A DNA stretch of 64,000 nt from Opitutales bacterium. GTDB lineage: Bacteria > Verrucomicrobiota > Verrucomicrobiia > Opitutales > UBA953. Below the pieces are notes generated by a model. That model was not told the origin of the DNA. It saw only the letters and a list, made by a program, of their open reading frames with translations, and ran no database searches. Every line of letters starts with the position of its first letter. The stretch's first letter is position 1. Positions 26,105 to 34,440 of the stretch are shown in pieces. Where the stretch lies: the NCBI GenBank assembly GCA_017531845.1, contig JAFXKI010000007.1, positions 268,081 to 332,080 of the forward strand, in the 5' to 3' direction. The position numbers were made by a program, and so were the translations under genes.

Positions 26105-27412
26105 TCAGCCCTCATTTTTGTTAATCTTCAGAGCCAAAATCCGAATGCGGGTTTTGAGGTAATCGCCGTAGGCGTCGCAGGCGGCGAGCTCGGCGGCAAA
26201 ATGCTGTTGCGCGGCTTCGGAAAGCACGGTCGGGAGCGCTTCTCCGATTTCGATTTCGGCGTAAATTTTTTGGGTGCGTTCCCGGAATTTTTCCGTGCGA
26301 ACGATTTGTTCGCGGCAATGCGTTTCGGCGATTTTTTGTTCGCGTTCGAGATGGCGCAAGGTGTGAACCTGTTCCTGCCAAAGCGTCATCGCGTCGAGTC
26401 GGGCAAGGGCGCGGTCGCCTTTAGCGGCGGCGATTCCGACGCGGTTGCGATTCCACACGGGAAGATTGAAGCCGATGCCGAGCGTGAGCGAATCTTCGAA
26501 GCTGTCGTTCCCGTCGAGCTCGTAGCTCGTGCCGAGCGAGAGCTCCGGATACTGGCGGCGGATTTCCGTTTTGAGCGCGGTTTCGCTTGCGTCGTAGTTT
26601 GCGAGCGCGGCGCGGATTTTCGGGAGCTCGGCAAGTTTTTCCGGTGCGGGCGAGGCTACGGGCGCGGGAATTTCCGGCGAGAGTTTCGCGTCGAGCTTGA
26701 GTTCGAGCGCGATGCGCGGCGCGAGCCCGAGTTTTTGAACGATGCGGGAATGCAGTTCGAGCGCGGCGGAATCGAGCGCGCGTTTTTCCAAAATAACGGA
26801 ATTGTAGCGATCGCTTTCCTTTTGCATTTCTCCGGCGGAAATTTCCCCGATGGCAAAAAGTTTTTCCAAGCGGGATTTTTCTTCAGCGACTTTCGCGAGA
26901 TAATTTTCGGTCAATTTGCTTTTTGCGGCAACGACGGCGTAATCAATCCAAAGCTCGGCGAGCGCGCTTCGGAAGTCGAACTCCGCCTGAACGAGCGTCC
27001 AGTAATCGGCTTCGGCGTAGTGCGCGGCGGCTTCTTCCGCCAAGCCCGGAAGCCCGGTTACGGGAACGCTCAGCCCGACGCCCGGCGTGTAAGCCCAAGG
27101 TTGCGCGCCCGTGTTGAGCACGCGTTTGAGGTCGAACGAAACGGACGGGTCTTCCCACCAGCCGGATTGTTTTTCTACGTCGCGGCTTTTGGCGAGTTGC
27201 AGGCGCGCGCGGTTCAGCTCGGGATTGAACGCGAGCCCGAGCGTTTGCGCATCGGCGAAACTGAGCTGCGGGAACGCTTCCAGTGCCTTTTCGGAAGCCT
27301 CCACCCACGCGAGCGTTTCTTTTTCGAGCCTTATCGGATTCGCCTCGTAGCTCACGCACGACGCAAGAGGAAGCGTTGCTCCGAGTAGAATTAAAAGTTT
27401 TTTTGTTGGCAT
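26105..27412 (-). CDS. TolC-family outer-membrane efflux lipoprotein
   Basis: The 435-residue protein has a lipoprotein signal with lipobox LASC (Cys19) and the long, repeated alpha-helical segments of TolC-type channels, with paired GLAFNPELNRARLQLAKS and DYWTLVQAEFDFRSALAELW. It would form the outer-membrane duct for the adjacent adaptor and pump, as CusC/CzcC does. It starts 107 bases after the small His/Cys protein and ends 53 bases before the adaptor. Confidence 0.88.
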   Translation of the reverse strand: MPTKKLLILLGATLPLASCVSYEANPIRLEKETLAWVEASEKALEAFPQLSFADAQTLGLAFNPELNRARLQLAKSRDVEKQSGWWEDPSVSFDLKRVLNTGAQPWAYTPGVGLSVPVTGLPGLAEEAAAHYAEADYWTLVQAEFDFRSALAELWIDYAVVAAKSKLTENYLAKVAEEKSRLEKLFAIGEISAGEMQKESDRYNSVILEKRALDSAALELHSRIVQKLGLAPRIALELKLDAKLSPEIPAPVASPAPEKLAELPKIRAALANYDASETALKTEIRRQYPELSLGTSYELDGNDSFEDSLTLGIGFNLPVWNRNRVGIAAAKGDRALARLDAMTLWQEQVHTLRHLEREQKIAETHCREQIVRTEKFRERTQKIYAEIEIGEALPTVLSEAAQQHFAAELAACDAYGDYLKTRIRILALKINKNEG

Positions 27413-27519
27413 TTTTCTAAGAATAAAAAGTGAAGAATTAGAAACGGGAACAGAACGGAAAGCGAAAATGAGAAGGCATTCTCGCTTCCGTTTTCGATTT
27501 TAGCTTGCGCTGATGCGCA

Positions 27520-27933
27520 CTATGCCAAGAGAGGGCGCGTTCCCGTCGCGACGGGAGATTGCAAAAGAATTTGCCGCGAGTCAGGCGGCGGGGGCGGAGC
27601 TTCTTCCGTTGTTGAAAGGAGGCGGATTTCGGAGAAGCTTTCAAAAAATGTGCAGAGAAAAACAAATGTCGGAACGGGAATGCTTGTGGAGGTCTTTCCG
27701 GACGAGAGGTCGTCGTCCAATTCAACCGTCATATGCTCGTGCGGAGTTTCCGGAGGGTGGGTTTTGCCGCATTCCCGATGCGTGTCGTCGTGCAGTATGT
27801 TCGTGAACTCGCAGGGGTGCGTTCCCGCGAGAGAAAGTTTTCCTCCCGCAACGCAAATATCCAACGCAGCCGTGTTGCCGACAAGCATCAGCACAAAGGC
27901 GAGGATAAGAGCTATGTTTCGGAGGAAAGACAT
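27520..27933 (-). CDS. Small exported Cys/His-containing protein of the metal operon
   Basis: The 137-residue protein has a clear signal peptide (LALIL-type hydrophobic core, cleavage near TAALD). A short mature domain follows with cysteines and histidines clustered at ICVAGGK, HPCEF, HDDTHRECGKTHPPETPHEH. I do not recognise a family with confidence; the CVxGGK opening resembles small proteins found beside heavy-metal RND pumps. It sits 13 bases after the repressor gene in the same operon. A role as periplasmic metal binder or sensor is an inference from position and residues. The proline-rich tail (EEAPPPPPDS) is unusual. Confidence 0.6.
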   Translation of the reverse strand: MSFLRNIALILAFVLMLVGNTAALDICVAGGKLSLAGTHPCEFTNILHDDTHRECGKTHPPETPHEHMTVELDDDLSSGKTSTSIPVPTFVFLCTFFESFSEIRLLSTTEEAPPPPPDSRQILLQSPVATGTRPLLA

Positions 27934-27946
27934 GAAAGCGGCGATA

Positions 27947-28243
27947 TTAGCGGGATTTTTTCAGAAATTCGGTAAGCTCGTCGAGCAGGCGCGTATCCTG
28001 TTTTTCGAGGGATTCCCGAATGCAACCTTTGAGATGGTCGTTCAAAACTTCCGTCCACACACCGCGCAAGGCACCTGTAACAGAGCTTGTGAGGCGTAGG
28101 ACGTCAATGCAGTCGCGGTCGTCAGCGATCATCTGTTGAAGCGCTCGCGTTTGTCCCTCAATACGACGCAATCGCGAGATGAGTTTTCGTTTAACATCAT
28201 CCGTATGGCAGTGCGCTTTCGAGGAACGATCAGAGGTATTCAT
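27947..28243 (-). CDS. csoR: CsoR-type metal-sensing repressor
   Basis: The 98-residue all-helical repressor belongs to the CsoR/RcnR/FrmR (DUF156) family, with the signature RLRRIEGQTRALQQMI. Cys45, His70 and Cys74 are spaced exactly as the Cu(I) ligands Cys36-His61-Cys65 of Mycobacterium tuberculosis CsoR. An extra HCH lies at residues 11-13. Copper binding would release it from DNA. It is the first gene of the efflux operon, and a palindromic site lies 14 bases before its start codon, so it very likely represses its own operon. An RcnR-like nickel or FrmR-like role is less likely given the C-H-C pattern. Confidence 0.88.
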   Translation of the reverse strand: MNTSDRSSKAHCHTDDVKRKLISRLRRIEGQTRALQQMIADDRDCIDVLRLTSSVTGALRGVWTEVLNDHLKGCIRESLEKQDTRLLDELTEFLKKSR

Positions 28244-28257
28244 ACGCTTTATGAAAA

Positions 28258-28289
28258 ATAGGGGTACCCTCTATATTTTTTACTGTCAA
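28258..28289 (-). promoter_or_regulatory. Promoter and likely CsoR operator of the efflux operon
   Basis: On the minus strand a consensus -35 box TTGACA (28289-28284) is followed by a near-palindrome, read on the plus strand as ATAGGGGTACCCTCTAT (28258-28274). Its centre GGGTACCC is a perfect 8-bp palindrome with AT flanks. G/C tracts flanked by AT in inverted order are typical of CsoR-family operators. The site covers the region where the -10 box should be, so a bound repressor would block RNA polymerase. The rest of the 324-base spacer to pyrF (28290-28567) shows one GCGGGAACGCG copy before pyrF and no gene. Confidence 0.65.
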
Positions 28290-28567
28290 CGCTTTTTTTT
28301 CAAAACGTAGGGTTTTCGTGGCAAAATTAATGAGCCCCTGCTCCCGGCGAGCCGACTTCGTTTTTTTGCTCATTCGGGTCGCAGCGGCGTCCTTCCATGT
28401 TATCAGATCAAGGCAACGTTTACGGAGTAACCTTGCCGTCGGGCGAAAATTCCGTCCGGTTTTCACCGAATACGGGAACACATCGGATCCGGTTCAGCAC
28501 CCATCCGCCCTCTTCCGCCGCAACTTTCTATTTGCGGGAACGCGTTTTTTTTCTGAAAATCCGAACC

Positions 28568-29257
28568 ATGGCTACGGAACTTATTCTTGCGGTTGACCTT
28601 GACGACAAAGACGTTGCAAAAAAATTCCTTGCTCCGCTTTGCGGCGAATTATCATGGGTAAAAATCGGCCTGCAAATGTTTTTAAAATACGGGCCCGGCA
28701 TCGTTGACGAATTTGCCGATGCCGGCTTTAACGTTTTCCTCGATTTAAAACTTCACGACATTCCGAATACTGTCGCCTCCGCAATAAAAAGTCTCCGTGG
28801 GAGACCTTGCGGCATGCTCACGATTCATACGCTCGGCGGCGCGGAAATGATGCGCAGAGCAATGGAGGCGGCGGCAGATGCGCTCCCGCAAACGCGCCTG
28901 CTCGGCGTTACGGTGCTCACGTCGATGGACGAAGCACAGCTTTCCGGCATCGGAGTTTCACGCGCGCCGATGCAGCAGGTGGAAGTTTTGGCGAAGCTTG
29001 CCGCCGAGTCCGGAATGCGGGGCTTGGTTTGCTCTCCGCTCGAATTGCCCTGCCTAAGAAGCTTCCTCGGAGAAGAAATCGCGTTGGTAACGCCGGGAAT
29101 ACGCCCGCGCACGGCAGCACTTGATGACCAAAGCCGCGTGATGACCCCGGCGGACGCCGCCAAATCCGGCGCGAGCTACATCGTTGTCGGACGCCCGATT
29201 TTAAAGGCGGACGATCCCGTCGCCGCCACGCGCATGATACAGCAGGAATTACGGTAA
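28568..29257 (+). CDS. pyrF: Orotidine 5'-phosphate decarboxylase
   Basis: PyrF makes UMP, the last step of de novo pyrimidine synthesis. The open frame begins 57 codons earlier, but similarity starts at MATELILAVDLDDKDVA, my chosen start, giving 229 residues. The catalytic Lys-Asp set is in FLDLKLHDIPNTV, and the C-terminal phosphate-binding part is GASYIVVGRPI. The frame closes seven bases before the convergent dus gene. Confidence 0.94.
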   Translation: MATELILAVDLDDKDVAKKFLAPLCGELSWVKIGLQMFLKYGPGIVDEFADAGFNVFLDLKLHDIPNTVASAIKSLRGRPCGMLTIHTLGGAEMMRRAMEAAADALPQTRLLGVTVLTSMDEAQLSGIGVSRAPMQQVEVLAKLAAESGMRGLVCSPLELPCLRSFLGEEIALVTPGIRPRTAALDDQSRVMTPADAAKSGASYIVVGRPILKADDPVAATRMIQQELR

Positions 29258-29263
29258 AAGTCT

Positions 29264-30343
29264 TTACTCGCAGTTCGGACGGGCACAAAGACCGGAAAAC
29301 GGTTCCGGCGGAAATTCTTTTTCCGCCAGCGTTCCCGCGAGTAAAAATTTTTCCGAAATACGGAAAATTTCCGTTGGTGTTCCCGCGCGGCGCACGGCGT
29401 GCAAGAACGCACCTTCGGGATCAATTCCGGTTCCGATAAAATTCAAAAACTTTTTCATTCTCGCGGCTATGCGCGCCGCAGAAACCGTCGGATCGGCAAC
29501 GCAGGTTTCCAATTCGCGGATGTATTCGAATACGTCTCCGAGTTTGGGTTTAAAAATTTCCTCATCGGGCGTTCCTGCAAACATTTCGCGCAAGCAGCGG
29601 AAAATCCACGGATTGCGCACGGCGTGGCGCCCGCACATCAGCCCGGCGCAACACGTTTGCGCAAGCACCGACCGGGCTTTTCCAACGGAGGAAATTTCTC
29701 CGTTGGCAACCACAGGACAAGGGGATTTTTTCACGGAATCGGCAATCGCGGCATAATCAACCGGCGCGCGATAAAGTCCGCGAACGGTGCGCCCGTGCAC
29801 GGCGATCAAATCCGCCCGGTTTTCCCGCGCAATCTCCAAAAGGCGCGGGAACGGTGACGCGTCATCGAAGCCGAGGCGACATTTTATCGTGAAAAGTTTT
29901 CCGTGTTCGTCACAAACGCGACGCAAAGCCGCCAAAATTTCCGAGACTTTCGGCAAATCCCGCAAAAGCCCGCCGCCGACATTTTTTCGGAAAATTTTCG
30001 GCATCGGGCATCCGAGATTGATGTCGATTCCGGCAACGGTTTTCTCGTAGCGTGAAAGCACGGCATCTGCCACGCGCACTAAGGCGGGAACGTCTTCGCC
30101 GATAAGTTGCACCAAAAGCGGCGTTCCCGTTTCGGGCAATGTTTTTTCCGCACACTCCGCAACGGAGTCGTCAATTTGCGAAGTCGCGTTCACGCGAAGG
30201 AATTCGGTAACGAAAAAATCCGGTGCGCCGCGCCGTGCCAACATCCGCATGAACGGGAGCGTTGTCATGTCCTGCATCGGTGCAAGCATTGTAAAGCCGC
30301 CGGCGGGGAATGCGGGAACGCTATCGGAACGTGTGGTGCTCAT
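29264..30343 (-). CDS. dus: tRNA-dihydrouridine synthase
   Basis: Dus reduces uridines in tRNA with FMN. The 359-residue protein has the FMN-binding opening TMLAPMQDMTTLPFM and the catalytic Cys in DINLGCPMPKIFRKNVGGGL. It also has IKCRLGFDD, LIAVHGRT and the second FMN site VVANGEI. The pattern is closest to DusB. It ends beside the convergent pyrF and starts six bases after the stop of the bifunctional nuclease-like gene, so those two are probably one transcript. Confidence 0.92.
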   Translation of the reverse strand: MSTTRSDSVPAFPAGGFTMLAPMQDMTTLPFMRMLARRGAPDFFVTEFLRVNATSQIDDSVAECAEKTLPETGTPLLVQLIGEDVPALVRVADAVLSRYEKTVAGIDINLGCPMPKIFRKNVGGGLLRDLPKVSEILAALRRVCDEHGKLFTIKCRLGFDDASPFPRLLEIARENRADLIAVHGRTVRGLYRAPVDYAAIADSVKKSPCPVVANGEISSVGKARSVLAQTCCAGLMCGRHAVRNPWIFRCLREMFAGTPDEEIFKPKLGDVFEYIRELETCVADPTVSAARIAARMKKFLNFIGTGIDPEGAFLHAVRRAGTPTEIFRISEKFLLAGTLAEKEFPPEPFSGLCARPNCE

Positions 30344-30349
30344 TTCAAA

Positions 30350-30805
30350 TCAAGCGCGAAGATGCGGATCTCCGCGGCGGAGTTTTTCCAAAATCGAGCC
30401 TGCGTCTTCACAGAGCTCAATAAGTTTTTTCGAAACCAAAACGGGCGCGCGCACGGCAAATGCAAGTGCCAGCGCATCGGACGGGCGAGCGTCAAGCTCG
30501 ATGAACTTTTCCCCGAGTTCGTTTTTCATTTCCAAAGAAATGACGGAAAAATACACGCCGTCCTTCACGTCCGTGAGCGCAACGCCGGCAATTTTTGCGC
30601 CGACGGCAACGCACATGTCAAAAAGCAATTCGTGCGTCATCGGACGAGGATTTCGCTTGCCCTCCTGAGCCTGCTGCAAACGTTCGCCGATCCCGCGCTC
30701 CGTCTGCATGACGAAAGTTTTCTGCGGGCACTCGACGAAGATTGCGGAACTATCCGCCATATCAAAGAAATGGTATCCGGTAGGTTTTATCCAATCTGTA
30801 TTCAT
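30350..30805 (-). CDS. Bifunctional nuclease-domain (DUF151) protein
   Basis: I start at MNTDWIKPTG, giving 151 residues; an upstream Met would overlap the recombinase gene. The DUF151 core is clear: RPMTHELLFDMC, VTDVKDGVYFSV-like strand pairs, and IELDARPSDALALAFAV. Plant homologues have DNase/RNase activity; the bacterial role is not settled. It lies between xerC-like and dus genes on the same strand with short gaps. Confidence 0.82.
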   Translation of the reverse strand: MNTDWIKPTGYHFFDMADSSAIFVECPQKTFVMQTERGIGERLQQAQEGKRNPRPMTHELLFDMCVAVGAKIAGVALTDVKDGVYFSVISLEMKNELGEKFIELDARPSDALALAFAVRAPVLVSKKLIELCEDAGSILEKLRRGDPHLRA

Positions 30806-30836
30806 GTTGGCGATTAATATTAGGCGATTAACGGCG

Positions 30837-31802
30837 TTAGGCACGCGGATGCGCTTTTTTGTAAGCAGATTTCAGCCGCGCAAGCGTAACGTGCGTATAA
30901 ATCTGCGTGGTGGAAAGGTTCGCGTGCCCGAGTTGTTCCTGCACGGTGCGCAAGTCCGCCTCGTGGTCGAGCATGTGTGTTGCGCAGGAATGGCGAAGCT
31001 TGTGCGGCGTAATATCCATCGGCAATCCGGCAAGAGCGAGGTATTTTTTGAGCCATTTCTGAAGCGTTCCCGGAGAAAGCGGCTTGCCGGCGTTCCCGTG
31101 AAAAAGCGGCGCGTTCCGCGAAGTTTCGCCGAGAAAAACTCTCAGTTTCTCCAATGCTTCCAGCGCGACTTCGCCGACGGGAACGACGCGAGTTTTTCCG
31201 CCTTTTCCCAGCACGCGAAGCGTTCCCGCGGCAAAATCCACTGCGCCGAGCGTCAGCCCGCAAAGTTCGCTGATACGCAATCCGCCGCCGTAAAGCACTT
31301 CCAGTGCCGCGCTGTCGCGCAAATACTGAGCTTCGGAGATCAACCCGTCTTCAAACGCTTGGCGGGGCATCGCCAGCAATTCGCCCGTTTGCTTTTCGGT
31401 CAGAAACTTGGGGAGCGATTTCGAAAGCTTCGGCAAAACGATTCCCGTCAACGGAGAATTTTCCAGCTCTTTCCGCCGCCGCAGCCAGCGAAAAAACGTG
31501 CGTAGCGCGGAAACGCGATTGTGCAAAGTGCGTCGTGACAGTGCGGCGTTCCCGCGCTGGCGCTCAATGATGAAATCCCGCAACTGGCGGCGAGTCAGCC
31601 TTGCAAAATCTCCTCCGAACCCGAACATGCTTTTTGCCCAAAGCGAAAAATCTCTCAACGCTTCTTCGTAATTGCGAATCGTATACCGGGAAAGCCGGCG
31701 TTCGTTTTTCAGATGTTCGCAAAAAAGCATAACGGTCACCGCGCCCGGATACTCCGGCTGCGCCGCGTCTGCAAACTCGGAACTTATCGTTCTAAATCCC
31801 AC
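30837..31802 (-). CDS. xerC: Tyrosine recombinase of the XerC/XerD type
   Basis: The 321-residue protein has the SAM-like N-terminal core-binding domain and all six catalytic positions: Arg176 (GGLRISEL), Lys200 (LGKGGKTR), His267 and Arg270 (HKLRHSCATHML), His293 (QLGHANLSTTQ) and Tyr302 (IYTHV). Xer recombinases resolve chromosome dimers at dif near the terminus. XerC versus XerD cannot be decided from one gene. The housekeeping context argues against a phage integrase. Confidence 0.88.
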   Translation of the reverse strand: MGFRTISSEFADAAQPEYPGAVTVMLFCEHLKNERRLSRYTIRNYEEALRDFSLWAKSMFGFGGDFARLTRRQLRDFIIERQRGNAALSRRTLHNRVSALRTFFRWLRRRKELENSPLTGIVLPKLSKSLPKFLTEKQTGELLAMPRQAFEDGLISEAQYLRDSAALEVLYGGGLRISELCGLTLGAVDFAAGTLRVLGKGGKTRVVPVGEVALEALEKLRVFLGETSRNAPLFHGNAGKPLSPGTLQKWLKKYLALAGLPMDITPHKLRHSCATHMLDHEADLRTVQEQLGHANLSTTQIYTHVTLARLKSAYKKAHPRA

Positions 31803-31845
31803 GCCCGGACGGGAACGCTTTTTTCAAGTGTCCCTCAAAAAAAGA

Positions 31846-32250
31846 TTAATCTTTCGAACCGTGTTCTGCCGTTACCGTAATCGTAATGCCGCCGCGCGCG
31901 CCGAACTCGCCGACAACTTGGCACCATACGGGGTCGAGCGCCGCAACGAGATCATCCAAAATCTGATTCGTTACGTGTTCATGAAACGTGCCTTCGTTAC
32001 GGTAGGACCAAAGGTAGAGTTTGAGCGATTTGGATTCCACGATTTTTTCCGCCGGAATGTAGCGTATCGTAATTGTCGCAAAATCCGGTTGTCCCGTAGC
32101 CGGGCAAACGCAGGTAAATTCTTCCGTGCGAAGTTCAACGACGTAACGGCGTTGGCGATTGTGATTCGGGAACGCTTCAAGTTTGCGTGTCGGCACATTT
32201 TTGGTTGCACCGATGGAAAGCCCTTTTAAATCTTCCGGTTGTGTAAGCAT
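31846..32250 (-). CDS. queF: NADPH-dependent preQ0 reductase
   Basis: QueF reduces 7-cyano-7-deazaguanine to 7-aminomethyl-7-deazaguanine for queuosine synthesis. The 134-residue product is the short, unimodular (B. subtilis-like) form. The nucleophile is Cys49 in TCVCPATGQPD, with Asp56 beside it, and ESKSLKLYLWSYRNEG is the family signature. The next queuosine gene, tgt, lies only 2.2 kb away on the other strand. Confidence 0.95.
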   Translation of the reverse strand: MLTQPEDLKGLSIGATKNVPTRKLEAFPNHNRQRRYVVELRTEEFTCVCPATGQPDFATITIRYIPAEKIVESKSLKLYLWSYRNEGTFHEHVTNQILDDLVAALDPVWCQVVGEFGARGGITITVTAEHGSKD

Positions 32251-32355
32251 AAAGCGAGAATCTACGTTCCCGCGCCCTCTCCCGCAATCAATTAAAGCGG
32301 GGAGAAAATTTAATTTTATATTTCTTCCGGAATAAAACCCGTCTATCTTTTCCTC

Positions 32356-33537
32356 ATGAAGTATTCCGATGCCGAAAAGCTCCTCGAACTGGGTTTAATT
32401 TCACGGGAACAGAAAGACGCGATTGTCGCACAATTAAAGCTCACGCCTTCCGCATCCCGCAACTATCTGCTGATTTCGCTTTCGAGCGTCGGAGGGCTTC
32501 TCGTGCTGACGGGAATTATTTTGCTGATTTCCGCGAACTGGGAAGCGATTCCGCCTTTGGCGAAACAAATTTCCGCCGCCGCAATCATGCTCGCGTTTTG
32601 GATTTTCGGGCTGCGGTTTATTTGCCGGAAAGAAAATCCGCGCCCGATTCTCGGCGAAGGGCTTTGCCTCGTCGGCGCGGGAACGTGGCTCGCAAACATC
32701 GCGCTTTACGGGCAGATTTACCAAATTTCCTCGGAACCGTCGAAAGCGATCGGCGCGTGGCTTCTCGGGATTTTTCTGATTCCTTGGCTCGTGCGCCTGC
32801 GCGGCGTTTTCGTGCTCTCGCTCGTCGCGGCAGGCATTTGGCTCGGACTCAAACTCGATGAAATCGACGGCGGAAGAGACGCTGTTTCCTACTTTTACTT
32901 TTTAGCGTTTTTCACGGGCGTTTCCGCGCTCGGGATTTTTGTCGGCAACCTGAAGGAAGAAACGCGGGAACGCTTTCGCGGCTATGGTCCGCTCGCGGCG
33001 TGGACAGCGTTTCCGATACTCGTCTTCATGGCGCAGATTTTTTGTTACGACGAAGTCAATTTTTACCCGAACTCGCTTTTTGCGCTCGTTCCCGCGACCG
33101 CAATTTTGCTCGCCGCGCTCCTCGTTTCTTTTTGGAAAAAGCTGAATAAGCCCGGCGTCGCCGCCGCGATTTTACTCGGCGCGGTCCCGCTCGTTCCGCT
33201 CGCTTTAAGTTATGCGGATTCGTGCAAAAATAATCTCGGGGACGATTTTCTCCACGCCGTGATGATGGGCACGCTTTTTGTTTGCGGGAGTGCCGCGATG
33301 GTGATCGGCGCACAAGTTGCGCGAAAATTCTACGTCAATCTCGGCGCGCTGATGATTTTGCTCGCCGCGCTCGCGCTTGCCGTCGAAGTTGTCGGCTCGC
33401 TCACGAGTAGCGGGTTCGCGCTGATTCTGGCGGGAACGTTCCTGCTCGTTTTCGGGTATTTTCTCGAGCGCGGTCGCCGCAAAATCACGGCAAAAATCAA
33501 AGACAGCGAACAACAGCAAGCGGAATCCGGTCTTTAA
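32356..33537 (+). CDS. DUF2157 membrane protein
   Basis: A soluble N-terminal ~50 residues (YSDAEKLLELGLISREQKDAI) resembles the DUF2157 head, followed by about twelve hydrophobic segments in a 393-residue protein. The family has no assigned activity. The next gene encodes a GDYxxLxY-domain protein, and the two families are commonly adjacent, so they likely act together in the membrane. Only 28 bases separate them. Confidence 0.78.
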   Translation: MKYSDAEKLLELGLISREQKDAIVAQLKLTPSASRNYLLISLSSVGGLLVLTGIILLISANWEAIPPLAKQISAAAIMLAFWIFGLRFICRKENPRPILGEGLCLVGAGTWLANIALYGQIYQISSEPSKAIGAWLLGIFLIPWLVRLRGVFVLSLVAAGIWLGLKLDEIDGGRDAVSYFYFLAFFTGVSALGIFVGNLKEETRERFRGYGPLAAWTAFPILVFMAQIFCYDEVNFYPNSLFALVPATAILLAALLVSFWKKLNKPGVAAAILLGAVPLVPLALSYADSCKNNLGDDFLHAVMMGTLFVCGSAAMVIGAQVARKFYVNLGALMILLAALALAVEVVGSLTSSGFALILAGTFLLVFGYFLERGRRKITAKIKDSEQQQAESGL

Positions 33538-33565
33538 AAAATTTTAACCGTCAGCCTTTCTTTTT

Positions 33566-34300
33566 ATGAAGTTCAGAATTTTTCTCGTCGTCCTTCTTCT
33601 CGCCGCGCAAGTCGCGGGCATCGCGTTCATGTCGGTTCTGCGGGAACGCGAATGGCGCAACAATCCGACCTTCCGCCTCCAATGCACGTCTTACGACCCG
33701 CGCGATTTTTTGCGCGGACATTATTTGCCGCTCGATTTTAAAATTTTGGACAACATTCCGTTTTCAAAATTCGACGAAGCCGCGCAAAAGCAAATTCGCG
33801 GAAAGTTCTCGCTTAAAATGGAATATGTCCTCAAAGGGAAAACGTCCTACGAATTTGCCTACGCTTACAGTTACGACAATCCGGTTCCGGAGCTTTGGCT
33901 CGTGCTCGCGCCCGTTCCCGAAACCGGACTTTGGGAAGTGGAGCGCGTAACGACTTCCGACCCGAAAATTGATTTCAACGCAAACCCGCAGGCGGGAAAA
34001 ATCGCCTTGTCGCTCAAGCAAACGAAATATTGGAACATTCGCATCAGCAAGCCGCTCCCGCAAGGCGACAAAACGCTTCCCGAAAACGTTCCCGCCTTGG
34101 CGGAAAGCGCCTTGCTTTTCTCGTTTGAAAATCCCCGTATTTTTTTCCCGAACCACCGGTTTTACCTCGCAGAAGAAAAAGCCAAGGAATTTGACAAAAA
34201 ATACCGCGGGAGCATGACGGACGTTTCCGCCGAGCTTTTCCTCCGCAGCGACGGCACGCCCGTCATCAAACGCCTTTTCGTCAACGGCGAAGAATTTTAG
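33566..34300 (+). CDS. GDYxxLxY-domain protein
   Basis: The 244-residue protein has one N-terminal membrane segment (FLVVLLLAAQVAGIAF), then the family motif in degenerate form, DPRDFLRGHYLPLDF, where the canonical order is DPRDLLRGDYxxLxY. The rest is predicted periplasmic. The role is unknown; pairing with the DUF2157 gene is the only functional clue. Confidence 0.75.
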   Translation: MKFRIFLVVLLLAAQVAGIAFMSVLREREWRNNPTFRLQCTSYDPRDFLRGHYLPLDFKILDNIPFSKFDEAAQKQIRGKFSLKMEYVLKGKTSYEFAYAYSYDNPVPELWLVLAPVPETGLWEVERVTTSDPKIDFNANPQAGKIALSLKQTKYWNIRISKPLPQGDKTLPENVPALAESALLFSFENPRIFFPNHRFYLAEEKAKEFDKKYRGSMTDVSAELFLRSDGTPVIKRLFVNGEEF

Positions 34301-34353
34301 GCGCGCGAACGCCGAGACCTGAGCGTCCCCGCGCCCCGCCCTCGCCCTCAGCT

Positions 34354-34390
34354 CACGTTCCCGCCTCACGCGCTTCCGTGCGGGAACGTG
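34354..34390. repeat. Inverted pair of the iterated motif before tgt
   Basis: CACGTTCCCGC and GCGGGAACGTG form a perfect 11-bp stem around a 15-base loop in the 140-base spacer before tgt. No T run follows, so it may be a weak terminator or only a motif pair. The left part of the spacer is C-rich and otherwise featureless. Confidence 0.6.
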
Positions 34391-34440
34391 AAATTTGTGT
34401 TTATCCGGAAGAGACTTTTTTGGTAGATTTGGCGGTTCTT

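Noticed and set aside
28230..28481. An 83-codon frame overlapping the start of csoR on the same strand
   Set aside because: It covers the promoter and operator, is out of frame with csoR, and has no protein-like features.
30837..31802. Possibility that the tyrosine recombinase is a phage or island integrase
   Set aside because: Neighbours are housekeeping genes, no att sites or tRNA are near, and the length and motifs match Xer proteins.
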